A stretch of 64,000 nt of DNA, taken from Propionibacteriaceae bacterium (GTDB taxonomy: Bacteria > Actinomycetota > Actinomycetes > Propionibacteriales > Propionibacteriaceae). Where the stretch lies: contig JAUNKV010000005.1 in assembly GCA_030532575.1 (NCBI GenBank), forward strand, positions 62,001 to 126,000. Direction: 5' to 3'. A program made the translations under genes and the position numbers. The notes beneath the pieces were generated by a model. The model searched no databases. It was not told the origin of the DNA and saw only the letters and a program-made list of their open reading frames with translations. This document shows positions 34,029 through 42,397 of this stretch, in pieces (positions within the stretch are counted from its first letter, which is position 1; every line of letters starts with the position of its first letter).

Positions 34029-34865
34029 GTGTATCTGATGTGCAGGTGGGCCGGGGTGTCCAGGTCGGGCTATTACGCCTGGCGTGGGAGGGGACTCTCC
34101 CAACAGGAGAAACGTCGTGAAGAACTCACCGTGCTGATCCGGCACTTCTTCGATCACGCGGGACAGGCCTACGGGTACCGACGCATCCACGCGATCCTGG
34201 TCCGTAACGGTATCGCCGTGAGTCCGGAGCTGGTCCGCCAGATCATGGCCCGGGAAGGCCTGGTGGCGTGCCAGCCCCGTCCCAGGGCCCGCACGACCAT
34301 CCCCGCTGCGGACCTGGCAGAGCGTCCGGACCGGGTCCAGCGGGACTTCACCGCCCAGGCCCCAGGATGCAAGTGGGTCGGAGACATCACCTACATCCGG
34401 ACCTGGGAAGGACACGCCTACCTCGCCACGGTGATGGACTGTCACTCACGCAAGATCATCGGCTACGCCATCGACACTCATATGCGTACCGAGTTGATCA
34501 TCCAGGCCCTCGACATGGCTGTCCGCATCTGTCCACCACGCCCCGGTGTGACGATCTTCCATTCCGACCGAGGAGCCCAGTACACCTCCAGCGACTACGC
34601 CCACGTCATGGAACAACACGGAATCTTGGCCTCCGTCGGACGTACCGGCAGTTGTTACGACAACGCTGCAGCAGAATCCTTCAATGCCGCCCTGAAGAAA
34701 GAGCTGGTCAATCGGAAGGTCTACCCCACCCGACAAAAAGCCATCACGGATGTAACATCCTGGATCGAGCTTTGCTACAATCACACCAGGCTCCATTCCA
34801 GCTTGGGCTACAAAACCCCGAACGAAGCCCACCAAGAATGGTACACAAATCAAGTAGCAGCGTAA
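34029..34865 (+). CDS. IS3-family transposase OrfB (integrase catalytic part)
   Basis: A 278-residue rve-type catalytic protein. The DDE residues are in GDITYIRT, FHSDRGAQYTS and NAAAESFNAALK, with the HTH_21 region GYRRIHAILVRNGIAVSP before them. The frame is open from about 33951, so the natural product is probably the -1 fusion with OrfA. The ATG at 34029 is only the first in-frame ATG. No truncation is visible. Confidence 0.93.
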   Translation: MYLMCRWAGVSRSGYYAWRGRGLSQQEKRREELTVLIRHFFDHAGQAYGYRRIHAILVRNGIAVSPELVRQIMAREGLVACQPRPRARTTIPAADLAERPDRVQRDFTAQAPGCKWVGDITYIRTWEGHAYLATVMDCHSRKIIGYAIDTHMRTELIIQALDMAVRICPPRPGVTIFHSDRGAQYTSSDYAHVMEQHGILASVGRTGSCYDNAAAESFNAALKKELVNRKVYPTRQKAITDVTSWIELCYNHTRLHSSLGYKTPNEAHQEWYTNQVAA

Positions 34866-35176
34866 TCGAAAACCATGTTTTCAACACTGTTCAAAAAACG
34901 TATAGCAGACCACAGTTCCCGGCAGAAACCCTTTGACAGCATCGTTCAACCAATCCGGCTCCAAACCATGCATCGTCGCAACCTTTTCAGCTGCTTGCCG
35001 CACTTCTGCAGATGGGACGAAGAGCGCATCAACATCACGGGTCAGTCGACTCTGATCGTATGCCAACGCCATCGCCGCCCCTCCAACAACAAACAACTGT
35101 GCTGTTGCGCCTGTCGCAGCCAAACACCGCGACAGCTCTTGAAAGAGGTCCAGGACCCGTTCCTGGTTCAGCTCGT

Positions 35177-35668
35177 TCATGCTCGCTCCAGTGAGCGGGC
35201 GGTGATGAAGATTCCTCGATCCCGGAACGCTCTCGGACTCTCCTTGCGCGCCGCATCCCTGAAGATTCTCGGCACTGCAGGGAACCAGCCGTCAGCGACT
35301 CGGGTCGGGTCCAGCGCCCATGCAGGGGTGGGCCAACCATCCCGACTGGACAGATGATCCGCCAAGGCTGCGAACGCAGCGTCCAACTCCAGCGCTCCGG
35401 TCGGTGTCACCTCTTCCTGGAACACCTGGGCTCCCAGTTCCACCCCGCCACGCCGGAATGAGGAGGTGTAGTCGTCCAACGTCTGGAGCACCCCGAACCG
35501 CCAACACGACTCCAAGGACTCCCCCTCAGACAGCAGCCGTGCGCAATGGGCCGCATTGCCGGACGCTGAGTGAAGCAGCCCAACTTTCGGAGGAGGCACC
35601 TGCTCGGGTTCCGCCAAAGAACGCGCCAGCATCGCCTCCACCGACAGCACCTCACCGCTAAAACCCAT
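35177..35668 (-). CDS. Partner protein upstream of the broken nucleotidyltransferase
   Basis: A 163-residue soluble protein I cannot name. It ends ESPRAFRDRGIFITARSLERA after a WFPAVPRIFRDAAR segment. Its TGA overlaps the ATG of the nucleotidyltransferase gene (ATGA), so the two were a coupled pair resembling antitoxin/toxin operons with DUF6036-type enzymes. ATG 35668 has GGGGAGG upstream. The gene itself is intact, so the cell would now make this protein without a full-length partner. No DNA-binding motif is evident. Confidence 0.7.
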   Translation of the reverse strand: MGFSGEVLSVEAMLARSLAEPEQVPPPKVGLLHSASGNAAHCARLLSEGESLESCWRFGVLQTLDDYTSSFRRGGVELGAQVFQEEVTPTGALELDAAFAALADHLSSRDGWPTPAWALDPTRVADGWFPAVPRIFRDAARKESPRAFRDRGIFITARSLERA

Positions 35669-35711
35669 GACGGCGACACCTCCCCTGACTCACAGTTACC
35701 TCCACGTTACC

Positions 35712-36383
35712 TCACGCGACCTGGGCCAGGGCCTCGGTCATCGCGGCGGGGCTCAGCACCCCGACGTGGGTCTGCCGGACCATGCCCTCGGCGTCGATGA
35801 AGTGGTGCGACGGCACCCCCATGATCCCGTAGGCCGCCGCGATCTGCTGGGACTGGTCCGCGATCTCGGGGAAGTCGTTGCCGACCCGCTTCGAGTAGTC
35901 ACTCACACTCGTCTGGCTCTCACCGACGTAGATCAGCACCAGCTGCACCCCCGGCGTGGCCTTGGCTGCCGCCTGCACGTCCGGCATCTCCGTGCGGCAG
36001 CCGGTGCACCACGTGGCCATGAACAGCAGCCACACCGGTCTGCCCCGCAACGCTTCCAGCGAGACCGGCTGGCCGTCGATGTCAGTTGCCGAGAACTCCG
36101 GGGCCTGCTCCCCCACCCTCGGGGGCTGCTGCACCCCTGCGACCTCGACCGCGGACATCGCCTCCCCCGTGGCCTGGGTCCGGTTCTCATCGTTCGGTTT
36201 GACCACCCACCATGCGGCAATCGCGATGGCGAAAGCTGCGACCAGCACCACCGCCACCTGCCCGAAGGTGGAGGCCCTGATCCTCGCCCGCCACGCCGGT
36301 TCCCCGGCGACCTGCGGGTCGGGCGAAGGCGGGACGGGCTCGTCGGTCTCCAGGAACTCAGTCACCTCGTCGTCATCATGCAT
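35712..36383 (-). CDS. TlpA/ResA-like thioredoxin-fold protein, membrane anchored
   Basis: A 223-residue protein with an acidic cytoplasmic N-terminus, one membrane segment (about residues 43-60, VAVVLVAAFAIAIAAWW) and an extracytoplasmic AhpC/TSA-thioredoxin domain. The redox centre is WCTGC (about residues 125-129) and the cis-proline is in GVPSHHF. It most likely keeps apocytochrome CXXCH cysteines reduced for haem attachment, the ResA/CcmG role. It is the last gene of the nrf-ccs operon and overlaps the ccsB 3' end by 8 bp. Confidence 0.9.
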   Translation of the reverse strand: MHDDDEVTEFLETDEPVPPSPDPQVAGEPAWRARIRASTFGQVAVVLVAAFAIAIAAWWVVKPNDENRTQATGEAMSAVEVAGVQQPPRVGEQAPEFSATDIDGQPVSLEALRGRPVWLLFMATWCTGCRTEMPDVQAAAKATPGVQLVLIYVGESQTSVSDYSKRVGNDFPEIADQSQQIAAAYGIMGVPSHHFIDAEGMVRQTHVGVLSPAAMTEALAQVA

Positions 36384-37284
36384 AGGAGTGCAGCCCTCCG
36401 AAGAACAGGTTGCCCAGATAGGTGAACACCACCGCGACGAAGGCCAGCACCAACAGCCACGCCGACTTCGAGCCGCGCCAGCTGCGGGTCACCCGCGCGT
36501 GCAGGTAGGCGCCGTAGATGAGCCAGGTCACCAGGGCCGCGGTCTCCTTCGGGTCCCAACCCCAGTACCTCCCCCACGCCACATTCGCCCAGATGGCCCC
36601 CAGGATCAACATCAGGGTGAGCATCGGGAAGGTGACGACGGTGGCCTTGTAGCCGAGTTCATCGAGCGAGTCCTGGCTGGGCCACCCCTGCCACTTCACG
36701 TGAGGCGCGACGAGGTACATCACCGCTGAGGCGAACCCCACCACCGCTGCCCCGTAGCCCAGCGACGCGGTGAACACGTGCAGGGTCAGCAGTGGCGAGT
36801 TCTGCAGCGCCGGCATCAGCGGATTCGGCTGGTAGGACAGCGTCGAGGCGTAGATGAGCATCGCGAGTATCACCGGCAGCGTGATGATCGACATCGTCCT
36901 GATCCGGTGCCGCCACTCGAACCAGACCTGGGCCAGCAGCATCCCCCACGCGAACGCCAGAGCGAACTCGTAGTGGTTGGACAGCGGGGCATGGCCGGTG
37001 GCGATCATCCGGGTGAGCAGGGAACCGGTCAGCAACACCAGGGCCAGCTGTGTGGTTCTGGTGGCCCACCAGGTGACGGAGAAACGCCGCTGCGGGATGC
37101 GCCGAATCCCGCCGGTGACCTCCACCCCGGAGTCACCAACGACCACAGCCTCGCCGCCCGGTGTCACGGAAACCCGCACCGGATTGCTCATCCGCGCGGC
37201 GAACACCGCCCCGAGGTAGGCGATGGTGGAGACCACGACCAACCCCGTGGTGATGAGCAGCAGGGCCTGGGAGTACTCAATCAT
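36376..37284 (-). CDS. ccsB: Cytochrome c biogenesis protein CcsB (ResC/CcsA-type haem handling)
   Basis: A 302-residue membrane protein with about eight segments. The tryptophan-rich haem motif WGRYWGWDPKETAALVTW lies between segments in the second half, and flanking histidines are present in HYEFALAF and the final region. It is one of the two subunits of the system II synthase that moves haem across the membrane and attaches it to CXXCH. ATG 37284 is chosen because the preceding in-frame ATG adds only six basic residues. It overlaps resB by 8 bp. Confidence 0.93.
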   Translation of the reverse strand: MIEYSQALLLITTGLVVVSTIAYLGAVFAARMSNPVRVSVTPGGEAVVVGDSGVEVTGGIRRIPQRRFSVTWWATRTTQLALVLLTGSLLTRMIATGHAPLSNHYEFALAFAWGMLLAQVWFEWRHRIRTMSIITLPVILAMLIYASTLSYQPNPLMPALQNSPLLTLHVFTASLGYGAAVVGFASAVMYLVAPHVKWQGWPSQDSLDELGYKATVVTFPMLTLMLILGAIWANVAWGRYWGWDPKETAALVTWLIYGAYLHARVTRSWRGSKSAWLLVLAFVAVVFTYLGNLFFGGLHSYA

Positions 37285-38734
37285 CGGCGTTCTTCCTCTC
37301 ATTCGTACCCGTCAGTTGGGCGCTGACCCGCTCCACCAGGTCCGTGACGAACCGGGTGAAGCCGGAGTCGCGTCGATCCGGGGAGGCCATCTGCACCAGC
37401 GTCCCCGCCTCGGTTTCCGTCACCCGCAGCCACAGGCGCTGGTGCCGGAAGAACATGGTCATGCAGGTGCCGATCACCAGCAGCGCGAACCCCACCCACA
37501 CGATGGGGGCACCGGGGTCACGGCGCACGATCATCCCGGTGAACTGCTGTTCCCGCTGGAAGGTGAGCGTGTGCTCCCCCACCTGCGTGGCAGCCCCCAT
37601 GTCCAGCAGCGACGACGCGACGGGCGTGGTCTGCTCCCCCCGGTACAACTCGACCTTCACCTGGCCGGGCGCGATCCCCGTCCCGGTCCGACCCGAGGCG
37701 GAGCCGATGACGTAGCACACCATGCCATCGGGCAGGGTGACGTGCCCGTAGGTGAAGGCCTTGTCCTGGGTGCTCCACTCCAACGGCACCCCGCCGTCGA
37801 ACAGCACCGTCCCGGAGGCATCACTGATCTGCACCACCGCCGCCACCCCGAAGTAGGCCTGATGGAACATCACCCCGTCGTGGCCGAGCGGTGAGTTGAT
37901 GCGCACCTCCTGCTCGGCGACGACCTGCTCGCCGTCACGCAGCACCAGGTCCGCCACGTAGTCCTTCGGCGCCCCATTGTCGTAATAGGTGTCACGGAAG
38001 TCCCTGGCCTCGGCCACCAGGGTGGTGCCGTGGCCGACCTCACGGGGATGCCCGATGGTCAGCGTGAACTGCTCCTCCCGGAACCCGGTCAGGGAGGAGA
38101 CCACGAACCCGGCCATGATGACCACGAAGGCCGCGTGGGCGAGCGCCGTACCGAAGGGCATCCAGGCATTGCGGTCCAGATAGGCGCTCCTACCCGGGCT
38201 CTGGTCATTGATGACGACTCGCATCCCGTGCCGCTTCGCATCAGCGACGATCAGCTGCAGCGTCTCGTCGACGCCTCGGATGCTGTGGAACCGGGTGCGC
38301 AGCCTCGCCGCATCGAAGAACCGGGCCTTGACCCGGGTGTGGGGATGCCGGGCGGCCTTCCACAGGATGGGAACCCGGTGGAGCGTGCAGGCGACGATGG
38401 AGGCGGCGAGCAGCCCCATCACGATGAGGAAGGGAATGCTGGAGAACATCGTGAAGAAACCGAGGCCGTCCAGGATCGGGGTCCAGCCGCCGACGCTCTC
38501 CCGCACCTTCTCCAGCCAGGCTGCCTGTCGTTGCGGATCTCCGGCGATGTTCGCCGGTTTCTGTGGCAGCAGCACCCCGATGAAGGACAACAGCCCGGTC
38601 AGCAGGATGAGGACCAGCCCGAACGCCTTGTTGTACAGCAGGGCGTTGATGGCATGCAGGATACGACCCGGCGAAACCTCGAGCGGCTCGTCCAGGCCAT
38701 CGGCAGCACCGGCGCGGGGACTGTGATCACTCAT
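37277..38734 (-). CDS. resB: Cytochrome c biogenesis protein ResB
   Basis: A 485-residue ResB/Ccs1 protein. It has three N-terminal membrane segments (for example LVLILLTGLLSFIGVLLPQK), a large extracytoplasmic domain of about 250 residues, and a final membrane helix (VWVGFALLVIGTCMTMFF) before a cytosolic tail. It works with CcsB as the haem ligation complex of system II, here presumably for the five-haem NrfA and four-haem NrfH encoded upstream. The start is 8 bp after the ccdA stop. Confidence 0.93.
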   Translation of the reverse strand: MSDHSPRAGAADGLDEPLEVSPGRILHAINALLYNKAFGLVLILLTGLLSFIGVLLPQKPANIAGDPQRQAAWLEKVRESVGGWTPILDGLGFFTMFSSIPFLIVMGLLAASIVACTLHRVPILWKAARHPHTRVKARFFDAARLRTRFHSIRGVDETLQLIVADAKRHGMRVVINDQSPGRSAYLDRNAWMPFGTALAHAAFVVIMAGFVVSSLTGFREEQFTLTIGHPREVGHGTTLVAEARDFRDTYYDNGAPKDYVADLVLRDGEQVVAEQEVRINSPLGHDGVMFHQAYFGVAAVVQISDASGTVLFDGGVPLEWSTQDKAFTYGHVTLPDGMVCYVIGSASGRTGTGIAPGQVKVELYRGEQTTPVASSLLDMGAATQVGEHTLTFQREQQFTGMIVRRDPGAPIVWVGFALLVIGTCMTMFFRHQRLWLRVTETEAGTLVQMASPDRRDSGFTRFVTDLVERVSAQLTGTNERKNADD

Positions 38735-38742
38735 GGCTCACC

Positions 38743-39438
38743 TCAGATTCCGAAAGCGGGGATCAGCCCGGCCAGGGGCGCGAACAGGTTGGTGATCATG
38801 AGCAGCCCGACCAGCACCAACAGCCCCCCGGTGACCAGGGAGATCGCCACGTGGTGGCGGCGGAACCAGTCGACGTGTCGGGTGATCCGGGCGGAACCGA
38901 GGGCGACGGCGATGATCGGGATTCCCAGCCCCAGGCAGTAGGTCACCATGAGGGCGACCCCGGACCACACGGTGCTGCTGGTCGCGGCCAAGGCCAGGAT
39001 GCCGCTCAGCACCGGACCGATGCAGGGCGTCCACCCGGCACCGAAGACGACCCCCATCAGCCCGGCCCGCCAGAGCGAGGTGGCGCCGTCCGGTTTCGGC
39101 ATCGGGCCGCGAAGTGCACCGTCGAGGATCGGGATTCGCAGCAGCCCGGCGACGTGCAGCCCCATGAACACCAGCACCGCTCCCCCGATGATCCGGGCGT
39201 GGATGGCGTAGGGACCGAGCGAGCGGCCGAGCAGCCCGAGGGAGGCCCACACCGCGATGAAGACGACGGAGAACCCGGCCACGAAGGCCACGGAGTTGCC
39301 GAGCGCCGTGCGACGGCTCACCTGTGCCTGGCCGGAACCGACCAGCTGACCGACGAAGACCGGGACGATGGGCAGGAAGCAGGGCGAGGCAAAGGACACC
39401 AGCCCTGCCAGCAGCGCCACCGGGACGGTCAACTCCAC
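38743..39438 (-). CDS. ccdA: CcdA thiol-disulfide transporter
   Basis: A 231-residue protein with six membrane segments and the two conserved cysteines of CcdA, one in FASPCFLPIVP and one in GWTPCIGP. It passes electrons from cytosolic thioredoxin to extracytoplasmic thiol proteins such as the TlpA-like product of this operon. The gene is 3 bp after the TPR gene and 8 bp before resB. Confidence 0.94.
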   Translation of the reverse strand: MELTVPVALLAGLVSFASPCFLPIVPVFVGQLVGSGQAQVSRRTALGNSVAFVAGFSVVFIAVWASLGLLGRSLGPYAIHARIIGGAVLVFMGLHVAGLLRIPILDGALRGPMPKPDGATSLWRAGLMGVVFGAGWTPCIGPVLSGILALAATSSTVWSGVALMVTYCLGLGIPIIAVALGSARITRHVDWFRRHHVAISLVTGGLLVLVGLLMITNLFAPLAGLIPAFGI

Positions 39439-39441
39439 GGC

Positions 39442-40266
39442 TCAGCCCTCGGAGCTCGGGGCGGCTTCAGGCGTGGCGAGGGTCGTGAGCAGGGCGGAGA
39501 CTTCCTGGGCCATGCGGGAGGAGGGATCGATCTCCACCACCTTGGTCCATGCGGCCCGTGCCTGTTCGACATCGGCCGGGGTGCGCGCCATGTGCAGGAA
39601 GCCGAGGCTGTACCACGGTTCCTGGCGCTCTGGGTCCAGCTCGGTGACCCGCACCCAGTGCTGCTCGGCGGCGTCGTACTGGTTGGTCCGGTACTCGGCG
39701 GCCCCCAGTCCGATGAGGGCGTCGATGTGGTTCGGGTCCTGTTCCAGAACCTGCTGCAGCAGCGGGATCACCTCCTGGTGGACGGCGGCCTCGTAGTACA
39801 TGGTGCTGAGCTGCAGCCGGGACTCGATGTCAGCCGGGTCCGCTGCGATCTTCTCCTTCAGCTCGGCCTCGCGGGTCCGGTCCACCTCCTTGCTGGGCGT
39901 CATCTGGGCCATCGCCGAGGCATCGACGGGCGGATGGTTGCTGGGCATCGCGGTGGGCTGCTCCGGCTGCGGCCGCCCCGCCATCTGCACGATGACCACG
40001 ACGGCGGCCGCCAGCAGGGTGACCAGCACCAGGTTGAGCCGGGACACCCCGGTGCGGCGTTCCAGGGCGGAGACCTTCACAGCCTTTCCGGGAGCTGGCT
40101 CCTCGGCCTCGTACTCCTCACCCTCACGCAGCAGATCAGCCAGGTCGGCACCGTCGTCGTCGAACTGGGCGAGCTGCTGGTCGGCCCAGCCCTTCAGCTG
40201 ATCAGGCGCGGTGGAGAGGAAGGCCGCCAACTCCTCCCGGGTGAACGTCCTGCCCTCCTGCTCCAT
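39442..40266 (-). CDS. TPR-repeat membrane protein of the nitrite reductase operon
   Basis: A 274-residue protein. A cytoplasmic acidic N-terminal half of about 85 residues (EGRTFTREELAAFLSTAPDQ) is followed by one membrane helix (LVLVTLLAAAVVVIVQMAG). A periplasmic-side TPR region comes next (HIDALIGLGAAEYRTNQYDAAEQHW, then PWYSLGFLHMARTPADVEQA, read in parts). It resembles CcmH/NrfG-type TPR proteins that hold apocytochromes for haem ligation. Its place between nrfA and ccdA supports that role. ATG 40266 follows GGAAGGAGGAG. Confidence 0.85.
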   Translation of the reverse strand: MEQEGRTFTREELAAFLSTAPDQLKGWADQQLAQFDDDGADLADLLREGEEYEAEEPAPGKAVKVSALERRTGVSRLNLVLVTLLAAAVVVIVQMAGRPQPEQPTAMPSNHPPVDASAMAQMTPSKEVDRTREAELKEKIAADPADIESRLQLSTMYYEAAVHQEVIPLLQQVLEQDPNHIDALIGLGAAEYRTNQYDAAEQHWVRVTELDPERQEPWYSLGFLHMARTPADVEQARAAWTKVVEIDPSSRMAQEVSALLTTLATPEAAPSSEG

Positions 40267-40285
40267 CGCGCCGCTCCTCCTTCCT

Positions 40286-41752
40286 TCAGTTCTCCTGGCT
40301 CGGCATGTGCTGCTCAGGGATGGCCGGGCCGATGTTGTTGTCCACCTCGATGCCACGCAGCACCAGCTGCCCGGAACGCGCCCAGTCGGTGGCCTGGTTG
40401 AGCATGGACAGCGCGTACTGGGGGGCGTGGAAGCCACGGCCGTTCTCGGAGAACGTGTAGTCGATGAGGAACTGTGCCTTGCGCTGGTAGTCGCGCGCAG
40501 CGGTCAGCTGTTCCTCGGTGGCGGTGCCCTCGGCCGATGCCTTCGTGATGTCGGTGATGAGAGCCTCCAGGGAGGTGAAACCAACGTTGAGCGAGTTCTG
40601 CCAGGTGTCCTGGATGCCCTTGACGCGCTGCCTCATCTCGTCCTCGGTGGACTTGTGGCAGGTCAGGCACGAGGCGTTGATGGTCTCGTCGCTGGCCATC
40701 GGGCTCATGATCTGGTGGTTGGAGATCTTCGCCGCACCCTCACGCTGGTAGGCCATGTGGCAGTCCGCACAGGTGACCCCGTTGGCCGCGTGGATGCCCT
40801 GGGACCAGGTCTCGAAGTCGGGATGCTGGGCCTTGAGGATCGGGGCACCGCTCTCGGCATGGGTGAAGTCGGTCCAGCCGATCTCGTCGTAGTAGTTCAT
40901 CGCGTCATATGCGGTCAGCCCCTTCTCCCACGGGAAGGTCAGGGTCTTGCCCTCTCCAGCGAAGTAGTACTCGACGTGGCACTGTGCACAGACGAAGGTC
41001 CGCATCTCCAGGTTGGTGGCGTCCCGGTTGACGTCGTAGTCCTGGATGCCCTCCAGGGCCTTGGCTTCCTTGATGCCCTCGATGAAGGCGGGTCGGGTGA
41101 TGGTCAGCTCCATCGTCTGCGGATCGTGACAGTCGATGCAGGCGATGCTGGAACTCGCGTGTTGACTGGCCTCGGAGAAGCTGAGGGCGTTCATGGCGTG
41201 GAAACCAGCCGTCCGGTCTCCACCCCCGAGCTTGTCGTAGACCTCAGGCATGGAGGCGTGGCAGTTCAGGCAGGTGCCGGGCTGCTTGAACGGCTCCTTG
41301 GTTCGTTTGGTGTTCTGCTGGTCGATGAACGCCCATTCGTGGCCACGGGGCGCGGTGTAGTCCACCGCGAAGGGGTAGCCCCGCCACATCAGTTGCGCAC
41401 GCGGCTCCATGTCGATGCGGGACAGGGTGTGGGTCTCGCGTGGATCATCCGCCGTCGGGGTGACGGCCACGAAGTCACCGTCGGTGTCCTCAGCGGTCTT
41501 CTTGTACTGGTCGTAGTGGATGGGGAAGTTCTGCCCCCACACCGCCGGGTCGTAGGTGGTGTCGGTCAGCTCAACCACCTGGGTGAAGGGATGCCTGGCC
41601 TCCTCACGATGCTGGAAGATCGTGGTGAGCAGCCATGTCAGTCCGGCCGCAGCCACCGCCACGAAGACCAGCACCACGATGGGAACCCACCTCTTGCGGG
41701 GACCCTCCCATCGGGTCGGGGCCTTCTCAGGCTTGTCAGTCGTGGAACTCAT
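40286..41752 (-). CDS. nrfA: Ammonia-forming cytochrome c nitrite reductase NrfA (CXXCH-type first haem)
   Basis: A 488-residue pentahaem reductase turning nitrite into ammonium. Haem motifs are at residues 161-165 (CLNCH), 205-209 (CIDCH), 255-259 (CAQCH), 328-332 (CADCH) and 362-366 (CLTCH). The active-site motif is the first, which in E. coli-type NrfA is CXXCK; here it is CXXCH, the variant found in a distinct NrfA clade. The site residues Tyr (HVEYYF), His310 (KAQHPDF) and Arg (MWRGYPF) are present. An N-terminal membrane anchor lies at about 22-46. Followed by maturation genes and preceded by nrfH with 6 bp between. Confidence 0.95.
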   Translation of the reverse strand: MSSTTDKPEKAPTRWEGPRKRWVPIVVLVFVAVAAAGLTWLLTTIFQHREEARHPFTQVVELTDTTYDPAVWGQNFPIHYDQYKKTAEDTDGDFVAVTPTADDPRETHTLSRIDMEPRAQLMWRGYPFAVDYTAPRGHEWAFIDQQNTKRTKEPFKQPGTCLNCHASMPEVYDKLGGGDRTAGFHAMNALSFSEASQHASSSIACIDCHDPQTMELTITRPAFIEGIKEAKALEGIQDYDVNRDATNLEMRTFVCAQCHVEYYFAGEGKTLTFPWEKGLTAYDAMNYYDEIGWTDFTHAESGAPILKAQHPDFETWSQGIHAANGVTCADCHMAYQREGAAKISNHQIMSPMASDETINASCLTCHKSTEDEMRQRVKGIQDTWQNSLNVGFTSLEALITDITKASAEGTATEEQLTAARDYQRKAQFLIDYTFSENGRGFHAPQYALSMLNQATDWARSGQLVLRGIEVDNNIGPAIPEQHMPSQEN

Positions 41753-41758
41753 CTCTCC

Positions 41759-42256
41759 TCACCTCTCATGACCGACGCCGTCGTGGCAGCGGATGCAGGA
41801 CATCTGCTCGCCCTTGTGCTCGGAGCTGTTCATGGCCTGGTCGACCTGGTTGCCGTGGCAGTCGATGCAGGCGGCCTCGATGATCTCGCGGTTGTGCTCA
41901 CGGACCTTGATGTTCTCGGGATAGTTCTGCAGGGTGAACTTCAGGGCGTGCCAGAAGCCGTTGTCCGCCTTGTTCACGTACTTCCCTACGATGTCGTTGT
42001 GGGGGGCGTGGCAGGAATTGCAGGTTGCCACGTCGTGATGGGACCCCTTGAGCCAGCCCTCGTACTGCTCGTTCATGGCGTGGCAGTTGGCGCAGCTGGC
42101 GGGGTCGTCGCCGAGGTAGTCGGTGGCACCGGAGTAGTAGACCGTGAACGCCCCGACACCCAGGATCATGCCGAGCAGGGCAGCCAGGACCACACCCGTC
42201 CAGCCCGTGAAGGCCCGGGTGAAATCCTGCCACCTGGCAGCGATGAAACGCTTCAT
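41759..42256 (-). CDS. nrfH: NrfH quinol-oxidising tetrahaem cytochrome
   Basis: A 165-residue NapC/NrfH-family cytochrome with one N-terminal membrane helix (about 20-40). Its four haem sites are at residues 55-59 (CANCH), 79-83 (CNSCH), 130-134 (CIDCH) and 154-158 (CIRCH). It oxidises menaquinol and hands electrons to NrfA. It is the first gene of the operon running left to 35712. The ATG has GAAGAAGAG upstream. The 141 bp upstream gap shows no FNR-type box that I can identify. Confidence 0.95.
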   Translation of the reverse strand: MKRFIAARWQDFTRAFTGWTGVVLAALLGMILGVGAFTVYYSGATDYLGDDPASCANCHAMNEQYEGWLKGSHHDVATCNSCHAPHNDIVGKYVNKADNGFWHALKFTLQNYPENIKVREHNREIIEAACIDCHGNQVDQAMNSSEHKGEQMSCIRCHDGVGHER

Positions 42257-42397
42257 GGTGTCTCTTCTTCGAGGGTGAGGACGTCTCCGCCACGGGGTGT
42301 GACGGAACCCGACACCACGACGCTAACACCGGGCGCTGACGTTTTCAGGAAAATGCCCGCAATACCACAGCTTGTGAGGCAAGGGCAACCTAACAGG

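Larger units (their letters stand above)
33624..34912 (+). mobile_element. IS3-family insertion sequence, complete
   Basis: 1289 bp bounded by imperfect inverted repeats. The left end reads TGGACTGCTACATGTTTCTC and the right end, read inward, TGGTCTGCTATACGTTTTTT; about 27 of the first 34 positions match. A 3-bp direct repeat CAG flanks it (33621-33623 and 34913-34915). It carries overlapping orfA and orfB with a frameshift site and an intact DDE catalytic triad, so it may still be active. Its GC content and codon use are lower than the surrounding genes. Confidence 0.93.
33358..35180 (-). pseudogene. DUF6036-type nucleotidyltransferase gene interrupted by an IS3-family element
   Basis: The N-terminal part (35180 back to 34913, 89 residues) carries the nucleotidyltransferase motif: VVGGAAMALAYD then TRDVDALF with the two catalytic Asp. 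The C-terminal part (33623 back to 33358, 87 residues) carries SPEYLLAMKIHAARDDRDLEDA. The element at 33624-34912 lies between them with a CAG duplication. Deleting the element and one CAG joins the halves in frame at FLPGT-DAAPRTVF to give a 176-residue protein of normal architecture. Such proteins are the MenT/AbiEii-like partner in toxin-antitoxin-type pairs. The start overlaps the stop of the gene at 35177-35668 by 4 bp. Confidence 0.85.
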
